Under the pieces are notes generated by a model. It made no database searches. It had not been told where the DNA came from and saw nothing but the letters and a program-made list of their open reading frames with translations. The translations under genes and the position numbers were made by a program. DNA of 64,000 bases from positions 22,634-86,633 of the forward strand of contig JAZSPN010000021.1 in NCBI GenBank assembly GCA_045537495.1, given 5' to 3'. How positions within the stretch are numbered: the stretch's first letter is position 1; every line of letters starts with the position of its first letter. Source of the DNA: UBA1425 sp045537495. Lineage in GTDB: Bacteria; Bacillota; Clostridia; Oscillospirales; Acutalibacteraceae. Shown here piece by piece: positions 15,923 through 24,677 of the stretch.

Positions 15923-18900
15923 GTGCTTATCGGTATCGCGGGCAAAAGGATGTTTTTGAAATCACTTGAGCTGCAAGGCTTCAAATCCTTTCCCGACAAA
16001 ACGGTTTTAAATTTCGGAAGCGGTATTACTGCGGTAGTCGGACCTAACGGCTCAGGAAAAAGTAACATTTCCGATGCCATACGGTGGGTTCTCGGTGAGC
16101 AGTCAACCAGGAATCTTCGCGGAGCCAAGATGGAAGATGTAATCTTTGGCGGCACGAGGATCAGAAAGCCTCTGGGTTATGCCGAGGTTACGCTTCGTCT
16201 TGACAATACGGACCGTTCTTTGGAGGGTTGCGACAAGGATGAAGTTTCCGTCGGAAGAAGATATTACCGTTCCGGCGAAAGTGAATATATAATGAACGGT
16301 GAAACGGTAAGGCTTCGTGATATTCACGAGCTTTTCATGGATACGGGACTCGGCCGTGACGGCTATTCGATGGTAAGTCAGGGCAGAGTTGCCGATATGA
16401 TTTCATCGCGTTCTTCACAGAGAAGAGATATGCTTGAAGAGGCGGCGGGTATTTCTGCATTCAGATACAGAAGACTTGACGCAACGAGAAAGCTTGATCA
16501 GGCAGAGGAAAAACTCGTGAGAATCCGAGATATTCTCACAGAGCTTGAAAACCGCATAGGTCCGCTTAAAATTCAGAGCGAAAAAGCGCAGAAGTTTATC
16601 GTTCTTGCAGCGGAAAGAAAAGAGCTTGAAATAGGTCTTTGGTTACATACGATTGAAAAATCGCGTAAAGGACTTGTTGAGCAGGAGCATAAGCTTTCTT
16701 TGGCGACGGCACAGTACGAACAGGCGGAATATGAGATAAACAAAATAGAGAACGAGATTGAAGAGGTTATCACGGCGGGACAGCAGATAACCGTCGAAAT
16801 CGAAAATCTCAGAGCAGAGGTTGCAACGCTTGAAGAAACCGCAACGAGAACAGACGGCGAAGCGGCGGTTAACCGTAACACGATAGAGCATAATTCGGCA
16901 TCGGTTGAAAGACTTCGCAAGGATATTGAAAAGTCGAATGACGATGAACGTCAGGTTGACGATCAGGTTGCAACGGCGGAGAGAGAGATAGAAGAGCTTT
17001 CCGAAATCATAAGAGGAAAGAACGAAGCGTTGAAGCAGGCACTTGAAAATATCAGCGGTGTCCGTGATGAAAACAGTGTTTTTGCAGAAAAGAGCGCACA
17101 GCTTTCGCAAAAACTGGCAGACATAACCTTTGAGCTTTCCGAAGAAAAGATACGGTATACGGCGGCACAGTCGTCAATCGAGGAGATACGCGGACGATCC
17201 TCCAATATTGATGCCGTTATTTCTTCGAGAAGTACGCTTCTCTCCGATATTGAATCGGAGGAAGAGGAGTGTAATGCCGAAATAAAAGAGCTTCAAACAA
17301 AAGTCGAAGAGCTTTCGAATGTTCTGGAGGGTTACAGACTCCGTGCAGGCAAACGGAAGGAAAAGGCTGATGCTCTTAAAGAAAAAATCGACGACAAAAC
17401 ACTCGATGCACATCAGAAAAACGCACGTGCCAAGATGCTTGAAGACCTCGAAAAAAATATGGAAGGCTATTCGGGCAGTGTACGTGCCGTTATGAAAGAA
17501 TCAAAAAACGGCGCACTCCGCGGAATACACGGAACGATTGCACAGCTTATCAGTGTAAAGGAAGAATATGCCGTTGCGGTTGAAACCGCATTCGGAGCGG
17601 CAATTCAGCATATTGTTACCGACAGCGAAAACGATGCAAAGAGAGCGATTGAGTTCCTGAAGCAGAACAGAGCGGGACGTGCAACGTTTTTGCCGATGAC
17701 GTCGGTTAAGGCGAAGCCCTTCAAGGGTGAAGACGGACTTGACGATTGTGTCGGTTTTGTCGACATGGCAGACAGACTTGTCAGGTACGACGGAAAATAC
17801 GATGAAATAATCCGTTCCGAAATCGGAAGAACCGTTGTTGCCGAAGATATCGACAGTGCCATTGCCATGGCGAAAAAATACGGATATTCGTTCAAGATAG
17901 TTACGCTTGACGGACAGGTTATCAATGCGGGCGGCTCTATGACGGGCGGATCGCGCGGACACAATTCGGGCTTCCTCAGCAGAAGCAACGAAATTGAAAA
18001 GCTTCGGCAGCTTGCGAAGGAGCTTGAAAAAGAGATCGAAACTCTTCTCGATGAGCATAAAAAACTGCTTGAAGAGTTATCGGGTGTGGAAGCCGATCTT
18101 CTCGGAACAGAGGGAGATCTCAAACGGGCGGAAGAAAGCCTTATCAGAAGAGACGGCGATTTAAAGCTTGTGCTTGACAGAAAAGCATCTGTCGGAAAGG
18201 CACTTTCGGAGCTTCGTGAAGAAAGAGCCCTTAACGATGTGAGAATAAGCGAACAGCAGGAAACGGTACGTGTAACTGCTGTTACGATAGCGGAAAAAAC
18301 AGGAATTATCGACGACATTCAGGAGCAACTCGGAGATATCGGAAAGAGCCGTGAGGAGCTTGAAGTCAGACGTGAAGAGCTTTCCGCACTTCAGTCAAAG
18401 ATAAATCTTGAAATTCTTTCCGCACAGAAGGATATAGAAGCAAGACGTGAGATAATACAGTCGTGTATGCGTTCGAAGCAGATGAACAGCGAGTATCTTG
18501 AATCGCTTCTTAAAGAGATCGAGGATATCGAGAAACAGAATGCGGAAACGGAAGAAACGATAAAAGAGCTTGAAGAAAGATCCGCGGATATCCGCAAAAA
18601 GAGCGCGGAAATTACGGGACATATTGCAAAGCTTATCGAAAACAGAACGGCGAACGAAGCGAAGGATTCAAAACTCCGTGCGGAGGAAAAGGAAAAGCTT
18701 TCCGTCAAGGAGTCGCTGGGCTCAGAGCTTGCACGTCTTGAAGAGCAAAAGAAGAATATGGACAGTGCGCTTGCGGGTGCGAAAGATAAGCTGTATGACG
18801 AATACGGACTTACGCTCAGAGAAGCGGAAGAGGTCGGAAGCATTCCCGAGGATCCGCAGTCGGCACTCAGAACATTGCAGGAGGTCAGAAACAAGATCCG

Positions 18901-19531
18901 TGCACTCGGAAACGTAAACGTCGGGGCTGTCGAGGAATATAAGGAAGTATCCGAGAGATATGAATATATGAGCGGACAGGTAAACGATATCGAGAAGTCG
19001 AAGGAGGAGCTTCTGACTCTCATAGGCGACCTTACGGGCAAGATGTCGGAGAGATTCAGAGAGCAGTTCGCAAGAATAAATTCGTTCTTCGGAGAAACCT
19101 TTGCAGAGCTTTTCGACGGAGGAAAAGCGGAGCTTGTGCTTGACGATCCGACGGAGCCTCTCGAATGTAATATCAGCATACGTGTTCAGCCTCCCGGAAA
19201 GAATGTCCAGAATATCGATCTTCTTTCAGGCGGTGAAAAGGGACTTTCGGCAATTGCACTTTTGTTTGCGATACTTAAAGTTTCGCCGGCACCGTTCTGT
19301 GTATACGATGAGGTCGAAGCGGCACTTGACGATGTTAACGTTACGAGATACGCACAGTATGTCCGCCGTATGACGAAGAATACGCAGTTTATTCTTATTA
19401 CGCACAGACGCGGTACGATGGAAGAGGCGGATATTCTGTACGGTGTAACAATGCAGGAAGAGGGCGTTTCAAAGCTTCTTGAGCTCAAAACGGCGGAAAT
19501 GGCGAAGCGTCTTGGTATCAGCAACAGCTGA
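15923..19531 (+). CDS. smc: Chromosome segregation protein SMC
   Basis: 1202 residues: N-terminal ATPase half with Walker A GPNGSGKS (40-47), long coiled coil, hinge around residues 520-670 (GIHGTIAQLI to GGSMTGGSRG), returning coiled coil, and C-terminal half with the signature LLSGGEKGLSAIALLFAIL and Walker B VYDEVEAALDD. It forms the condensin ring with ScpA and ScpB, which are not in this window. The GTG at 15923 has AAAGGA about 10 bases upstream. Family alignment would favour the ATG at 15950 (MFLKSLELQGFKSF), but that codon has no spaced ribosome binding site. Confidence 0.96.
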   Translation: MLIGIAGKRMFLKSLELQGFKSFPDKTVLNFGSGITAVVGPNGSGKSNISDAIRWVLGEQSTRNLRGAKMEDVIFGGTRIRKPLGYAEVTLRLDNTDRSLEGCDKDEVSVGRRYYRSGESEYIMNGETVRLRDIHELFMDTGLGRDGYSMVSQGRVADMISSRSSQRRDMLEEAAGISAFRYRRLDATRKLDQAEEKLVRIRDILTELENRIGPLKIQSEKAQKFIVLAAERKELEIGLWLHTIEKSRKGLVEQEHKLSLATAQYEQAEYEINKIENEIEEVITAGQQITVEIENLRAEVATLEETATRTDGEAAVNRNTIEHNSASVERLRKDIEKSNDDERQVDDQVATAEREIEELSEIIRGKNEALKQALENISGVRDENSVFAEKSAQLSQKLADITFELSEEKIRYTAAQSSIEEIRGRSSNIDAVISSRSTLLSDIESEEEECNAEIKELQTKVEELSNVLEGYRLRAGKRKEKADALKEKIDDKTLDAHQKNARAKMLEDLEKNMEGYSGSVRAVMKESKNGALRGIHGTIAQLISVKEEYAVAVETAFGAAIQHIVTDSENDAKRAIEFLKQNRAGRATFLPMTSVKAKPFKGEDGLDDCVGFVDMADRLVRYDGKYDEIIRSEIGRTVVAEDIDSAIAMAKKYGYSFKIVTLDGQVINAGGSMTGGSRGHNSGFLSRSNEIEKLRQLAKELEKEIETLLDEHKKLLEELSGVEADLLGTEGDLKRAEESLIRRDGDLKLVLDRKASVGKALSELREERALNDVRISEQQETVRVTAVTIAEKTGIIDDIQEQLGDIGKSREELEVRREELSALQSKINLEILSAQKDIEARREIIQSCMRSKQMNSEYLESLLKEIEDIEKQNAETEETIKELEERSADIRKKSAEITGHIAKLIENRTANEAKDSKLRAEEKEKLSVKESLGSELARLEEQKKNMDSALAGAKDKLYDEYGLTLREAEEVGSIPEDPQSALRTLQEVRNKIRALGNVNVGAVEEYKEVSERYEYMSGQVNDIEKSKEELLTLIGDLTGKMSERFREQFARINSFFGETFAELFDGGKAELVLDDPTEPLECNISIRVQPPGKNVQNIDLLSGGEKGLSAIALLFAILKVSPAPFCVYDEVEAALDDVNVTRYAQYVRRMTKNTQFILITHRRGTMEEADILYGVTMQEEGVSKLLELKTAEMAKRLGISNS

Positions 19532-19545
19532 TGAAAGGAACGTAT

Positions 19546-19989
19546 ATGGAAACACTCAAAATAAAAAAAGTCCGTGAAGGTGCAATAGTGCCGAAAAGAG
19601 CGACGGGCGGAAGTGCCGGAATAGACCTTTGCGCATCGATCGAAGAACCGCTTACGGTGAAGGCGGGCGGTCATGCACTTGTTCCGACGGGAATAGCAAT
19701 CGCTTTACCGACAGACGGATATGCGGCATTTGTTTTTGCCAGAAGCGGACTTGCGATAAAGCACGGACTCGGACTTCTCAACGGTGTCGGAGTTATCGAC
19801 AGCGATTACAGAGGAGAAATCGGAGTCGGTATTGTCAATCAGTCCGACGAGGATTACGTTATATCTCCGTCGGAAAGAATTGCACAGCTTGTCGTGATGC
19901 CTGTATCACTTATGCCCGTCGAAGAAACCGATACTCTCGACGAAACCGAAAGAGGTGCCGGAGGATTCGGCTCAACGGGCAAAAAATAA
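19546..19989 (+). CDS. dut: Deoxyuridine 5'-triphosphate nucleotidohydrolase
   Basis: 147 residues, trimeric dUTPase type. All five motifs are visible: GSAGIDL, ARSGLA, GVIDSDYRGEIGV, RIAQLV and RGAGGFGSTG. It hydrolyses dUTP to dUMP, keeping uracil out of DNA and supplying dUMP for thymidylate. The start is ATG 19546, with AAAGGA 6 bases upstream; an ATG at 19531 overlapping the smc stop lacks such spacing. An unusual neighbour for smc. Confidence 0.96.
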   Translation: METLKIKKVREGAIVPKRATGGSAGIDLCASIEEPLTVKAGGHALVPTGIAIALPTDGYAAFVFARSGLAIKHGLGLLNGVGVIDSDYRGEIGVGIVNQSDEDYVISPSERIAQLVVMPVSLMPVEETDTLDETERGAGGFGSTGKK

Positions 19990-20008
19990 TTCGAAGAGGT
20001 GCTTTTTG

Positions 20009-20515
20009 ATGATGAAAAAAATTACGGCACTTTTCATCTCTTTGATTCTGATATTCTCTTTTGCAGCGTGCAAAGGAGATGAAACGGATATCCACAGTCA
20101 GACGGCGGCAGGATATGCCGATGAGGAGAATGCGGTCATCGTTGATCCCTATGTGACCGTTACGGCGGACAAAGAAATATCGGGCGACGATGTCGCGTGC
20201 GAATTTTGGCAAGAGGGCGAAAAGCTTCACGGATTTATAATGCGATTCTCGAAGAAAACGCAAATAGATTCCTCCTTGTCCGATCCCGCAAATGTGTATT
20301 ATGCACTGGTGACGGAGAAAAACGGGGAGAAAAAGGTTGTTCCGACAGAAGATATTCAGATAAGCACCGACATAAAAACAAATGAATATGTCATAAAAAT
20401 GCTTTATCCGACAGATAAAAACGGTACGTTCAATGTTGATTTTTGCTTGTCGGAGCGTGAAAATGCAGGAGATTCAATGATTTTTTGCGCAAAATCCGAA
20501 TGTACACTGCCGTAA
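20009..20515 (+). CDS. Predicted lipoprotein of unknown function
   Basis: 168 residues. MMKKITALFISLILIFSFAAC is a lipoprotein signal with the lipidated Cys at about residue 21, followed by KGDETD. The mature part is acidic and probably a small beta domain, with segments such as YYALVTEKNGEK and DIQISTDIKTNEY. I do not recognise a family. The start at 20009 is chosen for the GAAGAGGT site 8 bases upstream and the clean signal peptide. It is co-oriented with dut and separated by 19 bp. Confidence 0.75.
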   Translation: MMKKITALFISLILIFSFAACKGDETDIHSQTAAGYADEENAVIVDPYVTVTADKEISGDDVACEFWQEGEKLHGFIMRFSKKTQIDSSLSDPANVYYALVTEKNGEKKVVPTEDIQISTDIKTNEYVIKMLYPTDKNGTFNVDFCLSERENAGDSMIFCAKSECTLP

Positions 20516-20560
20516 GCTTGTATTTTATTCAATAAAACGCAACTAATTATTGAAAAACAC

Positions 20561-20589
20561 TTGAAATAATAGTGTATTTGTTATAAAAT
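20561..20589 (+). promoter_or_regulatory. Promoter of efp
   Basis: TTGAAA (20561-20566) and TAAAAT (20584-20589) with a 17-bp spacer, 35 bp before the ATG. Confidence 0.75.
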
Positions 20590-20624
20590 AAATCAGTAAA
20601 AATGAAAATCGGAGGAATAATATT

Positions 20625-21182
20625 ATGGTATCAGCAGGCGATTTCAGAAACGGCGTAACTTTTGAAATGGAAGGTCAGGTTTACCAGATCATCGAATTCC
20701 AGCACGTAAAACCCGGTAAGGGCGCTGCTTTCGTACGTACAAAGATCAGAAACGTTATCGGCGGTGCTGTTGTTGAGCGTACTTTCAGCCCGACAGACAA
20801 GTTCCCGACGGCTTATATTGAGCGTAAAGAGATGGAATATTCTTACAATGACGGCGATCTTTACTACTTCATGGATCCCGAAACATTCGACATGATTCCC
20901 ATTAACGCAAGCGATCTTCCCGACAGCTTCAAGTTTGTCAAGGAAAACGTTGTTTGCCGTATCCTTTCCTACAAGGGCAATGTTTTCGGTCTTGAGCCTC
21001 CCACAACGGTAACTCTCAAGGTTACAAAGACGGATCCCGGCTTCAAGGGCGATACAGCTACAAACGCAACAAAGCCCGCAGAGCTTGAAACGGGTGCAGA
21101 GGTTAAGGTTCCTCTCTTCATCGACGAGGGTGAAGATATCATGGTAGATACCCGTACAGGTGAATATCTCAGCCGTGCATAA
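20625..21182 (+). CDS. efp: Elongation factor P
   Basis: 185 residues in three beta-barrel domains mimicking tRNA. EF-P rescues ribosomes stalled at polyproline stretches. The tip loop HVKPGKGAAF carries Lys32, the residue modified in Bacillus by 5-aminopentanol; the C-terminal signature is around the last 20 residues (DTRTGEYLSRA). The GGAGG site precedes the ATG. The same window contains a YfmF/YfmH pair (47473-50014), proteins associated with EF-P modification in Bacillus, which makes modified EF-P plausible here. Confidence 0.97.
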   Translation: MVSAGDFRNGVTFEMEGQVYQIIEFQHVKPGKGAAFVRTKIRNVIGGAVVERTFSPTDKFPTAYIERKEMEYSYNDGDLYYFMDPETFDMIPINASDLPDSFKFVKENVVCRILSYKGNVFGLEPPTTVTLKVTKTDPGFKGDTATNATKPAELETGAEVKVPLFIDEGEDIMVDTRTGEYLSRA

Positions 21183-21221
21183 TGGCACAAAATAATTTCA
21201 TACAGCATGGAGGTTTTTCTC

Positions 21222-21641
21222 ATGACATTAACAGAAAAAGCTGCTTATCTCAGAGGACTTGCAGAAGGTCTCGGACTTGATTCCGAAAAGCCCGAAACAA
21301 AGATGTTCAACGCGATCATGGATGTTATCGATGATCTTGCATTGACAACGGCCGATATCGAGGACAGCATTGCTCTCATCAACGAACAGCTTGATGCAGT
21401 TGACGAGGATCTCGACGAGCTTGAATCTTTCGTTTATGACGAGATGGACGACGACGAGTTCTTCGACGAGGACGAAGACGATTGCTTCGAGGTTGAATGC
21501 CCCGCTTGCGGCGAGGTTATTTGCGTAGATGCAGGTGTTCTTGAAGACGGATCTCTCAACTGTCCCGCTTGCAACGAGCTTCTCGAATTCGATTTCGACG
21601 ATGACTGTGATTGCGGTTGCTGCGACGGTTGCGACGAATAA
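21222..21641 (+). CDS. Acidic CD1247-type protein with C-terminal zinc-ribbon-like segment
   Basis: 139 residues. The N-terminal helical part (LTEKAAYLRGLAEGLGLD) resembles the conserved clostridial CD1247 N-terminal domain. A long, very acidic linker runs from about residue 65 to 90 (nearly all Asp and Glu). The C-terminus has two CPAC pairs (CPACGE, CPACNE) and a final Cys-rich tail, CDCGCCDGC. Function is not known; the cysteine pattern suggests metal binding. The start at 21222 has GGAGG 8 bases upstream; the ATG at 21207 overlaps that site and is rejected. Possibly cotranscribed with efp, and followed by a strong terminator. Confidence 0.8.
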   Translation: MTLTEKAAYLRGLAEGLGLDSEKPETKMFNAIMDVIDDLALTTADIEDSIALINEQLDAVDEDLDELESFVYDEMDDDEFFDEDEDDCFEVECPACGEVICVDAGVLEDGSLNCPACNELLEFDFDDDCDCGCCDGCDE

Positions 21642-21656
21642 TTGAATAAAAATTTT

Positions 21657-21692
21657 AAAGTGGCTTACATTCAGATGTGAGCCACTTTTTTG
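21657..21692. terminator. Bidirectional terminator between convergent genes
   Basis: AAAGTGGCTTACA and TGTGAGCCACTTT form a 13-bp stem with a TTCAGA loop. TTTTTT follows on the plus strand, and the A/T-rich flank serves the minus strand. Confidence 0.85.
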
Positions 21693-21714
21693 TTTGTTAA
21701 GTTGTTGAATGATT

Positions 21715-23835
21715 TTATACTGCATCAAAGAGGATGAGCTCTGAACGAAGTGCCGACGGTACGGAAACCGTGATGCCGTGAGTCATAAGCTCATAACCGC
21801 TTAACGTGAATGTATCGCCCGAGTTGTCGAGAGTTACTTTGTAATTATACGAACGGCTGAGTCCTTTCGGAATTATGTTGAAACTGCTTTCCTTCGGCAT
21901 GGTGAGGGTGAACAGTGCAAGTGCACCTTGTTTTTTGTCAAAGGAAGCGACTTCGAGTGCACAGAAGCCGTCGTCGAGTGACTTTGCAACCTCGGGAGTA
22001 TGGTGATAGATTTTTGAGGTCGGCAGGAATTTTCTGATAAAGCTCTTGTAAATGCCGACGCTGTGCTTTACAAAGTCCATCTGATCGGTATTTATCTCCA
22101 CATCGGTGGGGGCGATTACGTTGAGCGACATGTGGGTGAGCATTACGTTTCTCATGTGGGCATCGAGGGATCCGACCGTGTGACAGCCCATTCCCGCAAA
22201 AAGACGGTCTACTCTCTCGGGAGGAAGTGCCATGGTCATGCCGTTTGTAATCATGACGGAATGGGGGACCTTCTGCCAGTCGGATACCCAGGTATGATTG
22301 AAGCTCTTCATCATGGCGAGGTCGCTTCTTCCTCCTCCGCCTGCACAGTTTTCGAAGATCAGTTCGGGGAAACGCTTGTGAAGGTTGTCGTAGATTCTGT
22401 GGACTGCTTCAAAATGCTTTACCGAAAGACATTCTCCGTCGCGGACGGTGAAGTATTCGCGGTGCGATATGTTATGATCGACTCGAAGAAGCTCAACGTT
22501 GCACTCGGTTATTATGTTTGAAAGCTCAGACTCTGCCCATTTCTCGGCTTCGGGATTCGAAAGGTCGAGAAGATTCCGCGATTTTTCACCGAAGATATTT
22601 TCAGCGCGCCACTCGGGGTGTTCGAGATATACGGGGGAGAGCTTGCCGAGGCGTTCGATATCTACCCACAGACCGAAACGCATACCGCGACTGTTGCAGT
22701 AGTCGGAAATTTCTTTGAGGGAATTCGGGTAACGGTCACGGTTTTGAAGGTTGATGCCGTTGTAGTCGCCCCAGCGGTTTTCTTCGTCGGGAGGACAAAC
22801 CCAGCCTGCATCGACGATGAAGACCTCGGCGCCCATTTCGGACATCTGGTCGATATATTCGATTGAAGTCTGAACGGACATATCGTGCTCTGCACCCATG
22901 CCCGAGCCGACGAGGCAGGCGGAGGGATCGGCTTCTTTGTTACAGAGAACGGATTTTCTTATGTGGGCGTGCATTTCGTTTACGGCACCGTCGAGATCAC
23001 CTGCCGTAACACCCATGTGGACCTCGGGAGATACGAAGGTTTCACCGCTTTTTATAACGGTGAGGGGCTTGTGAGAAGTGATTTCCGCCTTGAAGGATAT
23101 CGCCGTATTGCCGCACTCGGAATCTGTCGTGTAGTCGACACTGTAACGGCAGCCTGCTGTCCATGAAATCTGAGAGAAGAAGAATGTTCCCGTTACGTTG
23201 TTGCGAATGAACATGAGCGGATGCTTGAAGCGATCTCTGCCGAATCGGAAATCGACGGACACGGTTAGGGGCTGAATGTCGTGCCATGAAAATTCGCCTT
23301 CACGTCCCCATGCGTCACGGTCGAAGTAACCGAGGCTGTAATATTTCGTTATGTCACGGCAGTTGGTAAGCTCTGCCTTGTTCATCGTTTCAAGACCGCC
23401 CGAAAGAACGCACAGTCTGCTGAGATTGACATCGTTTTCCGAGAGATTCTCAATCTCGATGAATCTTGTAAACATCTGTGTTCCGTCAAGGAGAGTATGT
23501 ATTCTGAAACGTATTTTTTTAAGAGTGCTGTCAAGAGTCAGTACGGATTTTATGCCGTTATCGGAAGTTTTTTCTTCGGTGAAATCAACGAATTCGAGTC
23601 CGTAATCAAGGCACTGACCGTCTATTTCGATGTTGAACGAGGACGGCTCACAGAAGGTGTTCTTGTCGAGTCTTGACGGACAGTTTTTCAATGTGTTGAG
23701 AACGTAGCCTCCCGCATTGTAGCCCGAGGAAACGAGTACACCGTCCCGAAGAGTTTCTTCATAAACGCAAAGACCGCTTCTGTAACAGAAAACGGGATTT
23801 TCACTTTTTTCGAAGTAAATGTTTGTATAAGGCAT
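21715..23835 (-). CDS. Alpha-galactosidase-like glycoside hydrolase, family GH36
   Basis: 706 residues. An N-terminal beta-sandwich is followed by a TIM barrel with the GH36 marks VDAGW, MRFGLWVDIE, LLRVDHN (probable nucleophile Asp), ENCAGGGGRSDLAMM and HTWVSDWQ (probable acid/base Asp in SDW), then a C-terminal beta domain. It has no signal peptide, so it acts on imported alpha-galactosides such as melibiose or raffinose, or a related glycoside. The start at 23835 has AGGAG 7 bases upstream. It is a single-gene unit between a terminator and its own promoter; no dedicated sugar transporter lies next to it. Confidence 0.88.
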   Translation of the reverse strand: MPYTNIYFEKSENPVFCYRSGLCVYEETLRDGVLVSSGYNAGGYVLNTLKNCPSRLDKNTFCEPSSFNIEIDGQCLDYGLEFVDFTEEKTSDNGIKSVLTLDSTLKKIRFRIHTLLDGTQMFTRFIEIENLSENDVNLSRLCVLSGGLETMNKAELTNCRDITKYYSLGYFDRDAWGREGEFSWHDIQPLTVSVDFRFGRDRFKHPLMFIRNNVTGTFFFSQISWTAGCRYSVDYTTDSECGNTAISFKAEITSHKPLTVIKSGETFVSPEVHMGVTAGDLDGAVNEMHAHIRKSVLCNKEADPSACLVGSGMGAEHDMSVQTSIEYIDQMSEMGAEVFIVDAGWVCPPDEENRWGDYNGINLQNRDRYPNSLKEISDYCNSRGMRFGLWVDIERLGKLSPVYLEHPEWRAENIFGEKSRNLLDLSNPEAEKWAESELSNIITECNVELLRVDHNISHREYFTVRDGECLSVKHFEAVHRIYDNLHKRFPELIFENCAGGGGRSDLAMMKSFNHTWVSDWQKVPHSVMITNGMTMALPPERVDRLFAGMGCHTVGSLDAHMRNVMLTHMSLNVIAPTDVEINTDQMDFVKHSVGIYKSFIRKFLPTSKIYHHTPEVAKSLDDGFCALEVASFDKKQGALALFTLTMPKESSFNIIPKGLSRSYNYKVTLDNSGDTFTLSGYELMTHGITVSVPSALRSELILFDAV

Positions 23836-23854
23836 TTTATCACTCCTTTTTTTG

Positions 23855-23883
23855 ATTGTACTTGAAGGAAAACACGTTGTCAA
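23855..23883 (-). promoter_or_regulatory. Promoter of the GH36 gene
   Basis: Minus-strand TTGACA (23878-23883) and TACAAT (23855-23860) with a 17-bp spacer. Confidence 0.8.
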
Positions 23884-23891
23884 TATACCTC

Positions 23892-23920
23892 TTGTAGTTT
23901 TCGGAATATGATGATATAAT
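23892..23920 (+). promoter_or_regulatory. Promoter of the TtcA-like gene and following genes
   Basis: TTGTAG (23892-23897) and TATAAT (23915-23920) with a 17-bp spacer. It is divergent from the GH36 promoter, with the two -35 boxes 8 bp apart, so one regulator could affect both. Confidence 0.65.
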
Positions 23921-23951
23921 TAAATATAATTTATATGTTAGGTTGAACCGT

Positions 23952-24662
23952 ATGCAAAAAATGATGTCATATATGCGCAGCGCCATGGAGCGTTATAACA
24001 TGATAGAGGACGGCGACCGAATAGCGGTAGGACTGTCGGGCGGAAAGGATTCCGTTGTACTTCTTTACTGCCTTGCGAGGATGAGGCTTTTTTATCCGAA
24101 AAAGTTTACGTTGACGGCAATAACGGTTGATCCTTGCTTTTCGGGAGAGGAAACGGACTATTCCGAATTACAAAAGCTTTGCGACAGCATAGATGTTCCG
24201 TACGTCATAAAGAGAACGGAAATCGGCTCGATTATTTTTGATGTCAGAAAAGAAGCGAATCCGTGCAGTCTTTGTGCAAGAATGCGACGGGGTGCACTTC
24301 ACGATCTTGTAAAAGAGATCGGTTGCAATAAGCTGGCTCTCGGACATCATATGGACGACGCGGTTGAAACCTTTATGATGAATTTGCTCAATGAAGCGCG
24401 TATCGGCTGTTTTTCTCCGCTGACATATCTTTCGAGAAAAGATATTCACATGATCCGTCCCATGGTTTTTGCAAGAGAGAGTGACTGTGCAAGAGTGGCG
24501 AGAAACGAAAATCTTCCGATAGTGAAAAGCAGATGCCCCGCTGACGGTACAACGGAACGTCAGAATGTAAAAGAGCTTTTAACATCACTTGAAAAAGACT
24601 ACAAGGATGTCAGATACAAAATCCTCGGAGCTATGCAACGGGGAAATATTAACGGTTTTTAA
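23952..24662 (+). CDS. TtcA/TilS-type ATP-pyrophosphatase, tRNA 2-thiolation protein-like
   Basis: 236 residues. The PP-loop SGGKDS (residues 29-34) binds ATP and adenylates the tRNA base. A CSLC pair (about 99-102) and the GHHMDDAVETFMMNLL motif match the TtcA group, in which cysteines hold an iron-sulfur cluster used for thiolation (s2C32 in TtcA). A second CxxC pair is not obvious; a late Cys in KSRCPAD may be the third ligand. The start is ATG 23952, with AGG 9 bases upstream; a TTG at 23943 is less likely. First of a run of co-oriented metabolic genes. Confidence 0.85.
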   Translation: MQKMMSYMRSAMERYNMIEDGDRIAVGLSGGKDSVVLLYCLARMRLFYPKKFTLTAITVDPCFSGEETDYSELQKLCDSIDVPYVIKRTEIGSIIFDVRKEANPCSLCARMRRGALHDLVKEIGCNKLALGHHMDDAVETFMMNLLNEARIGCFSPLTYLSRKDIHMIRPMVFARESDCARVARNENLPIVKSRCPADGTTERQNVKELLTSLEKDYKDVRYKILGAMQRGNINGF

Positions 24663-24677
24663 GAAAGAGGCGATCTT

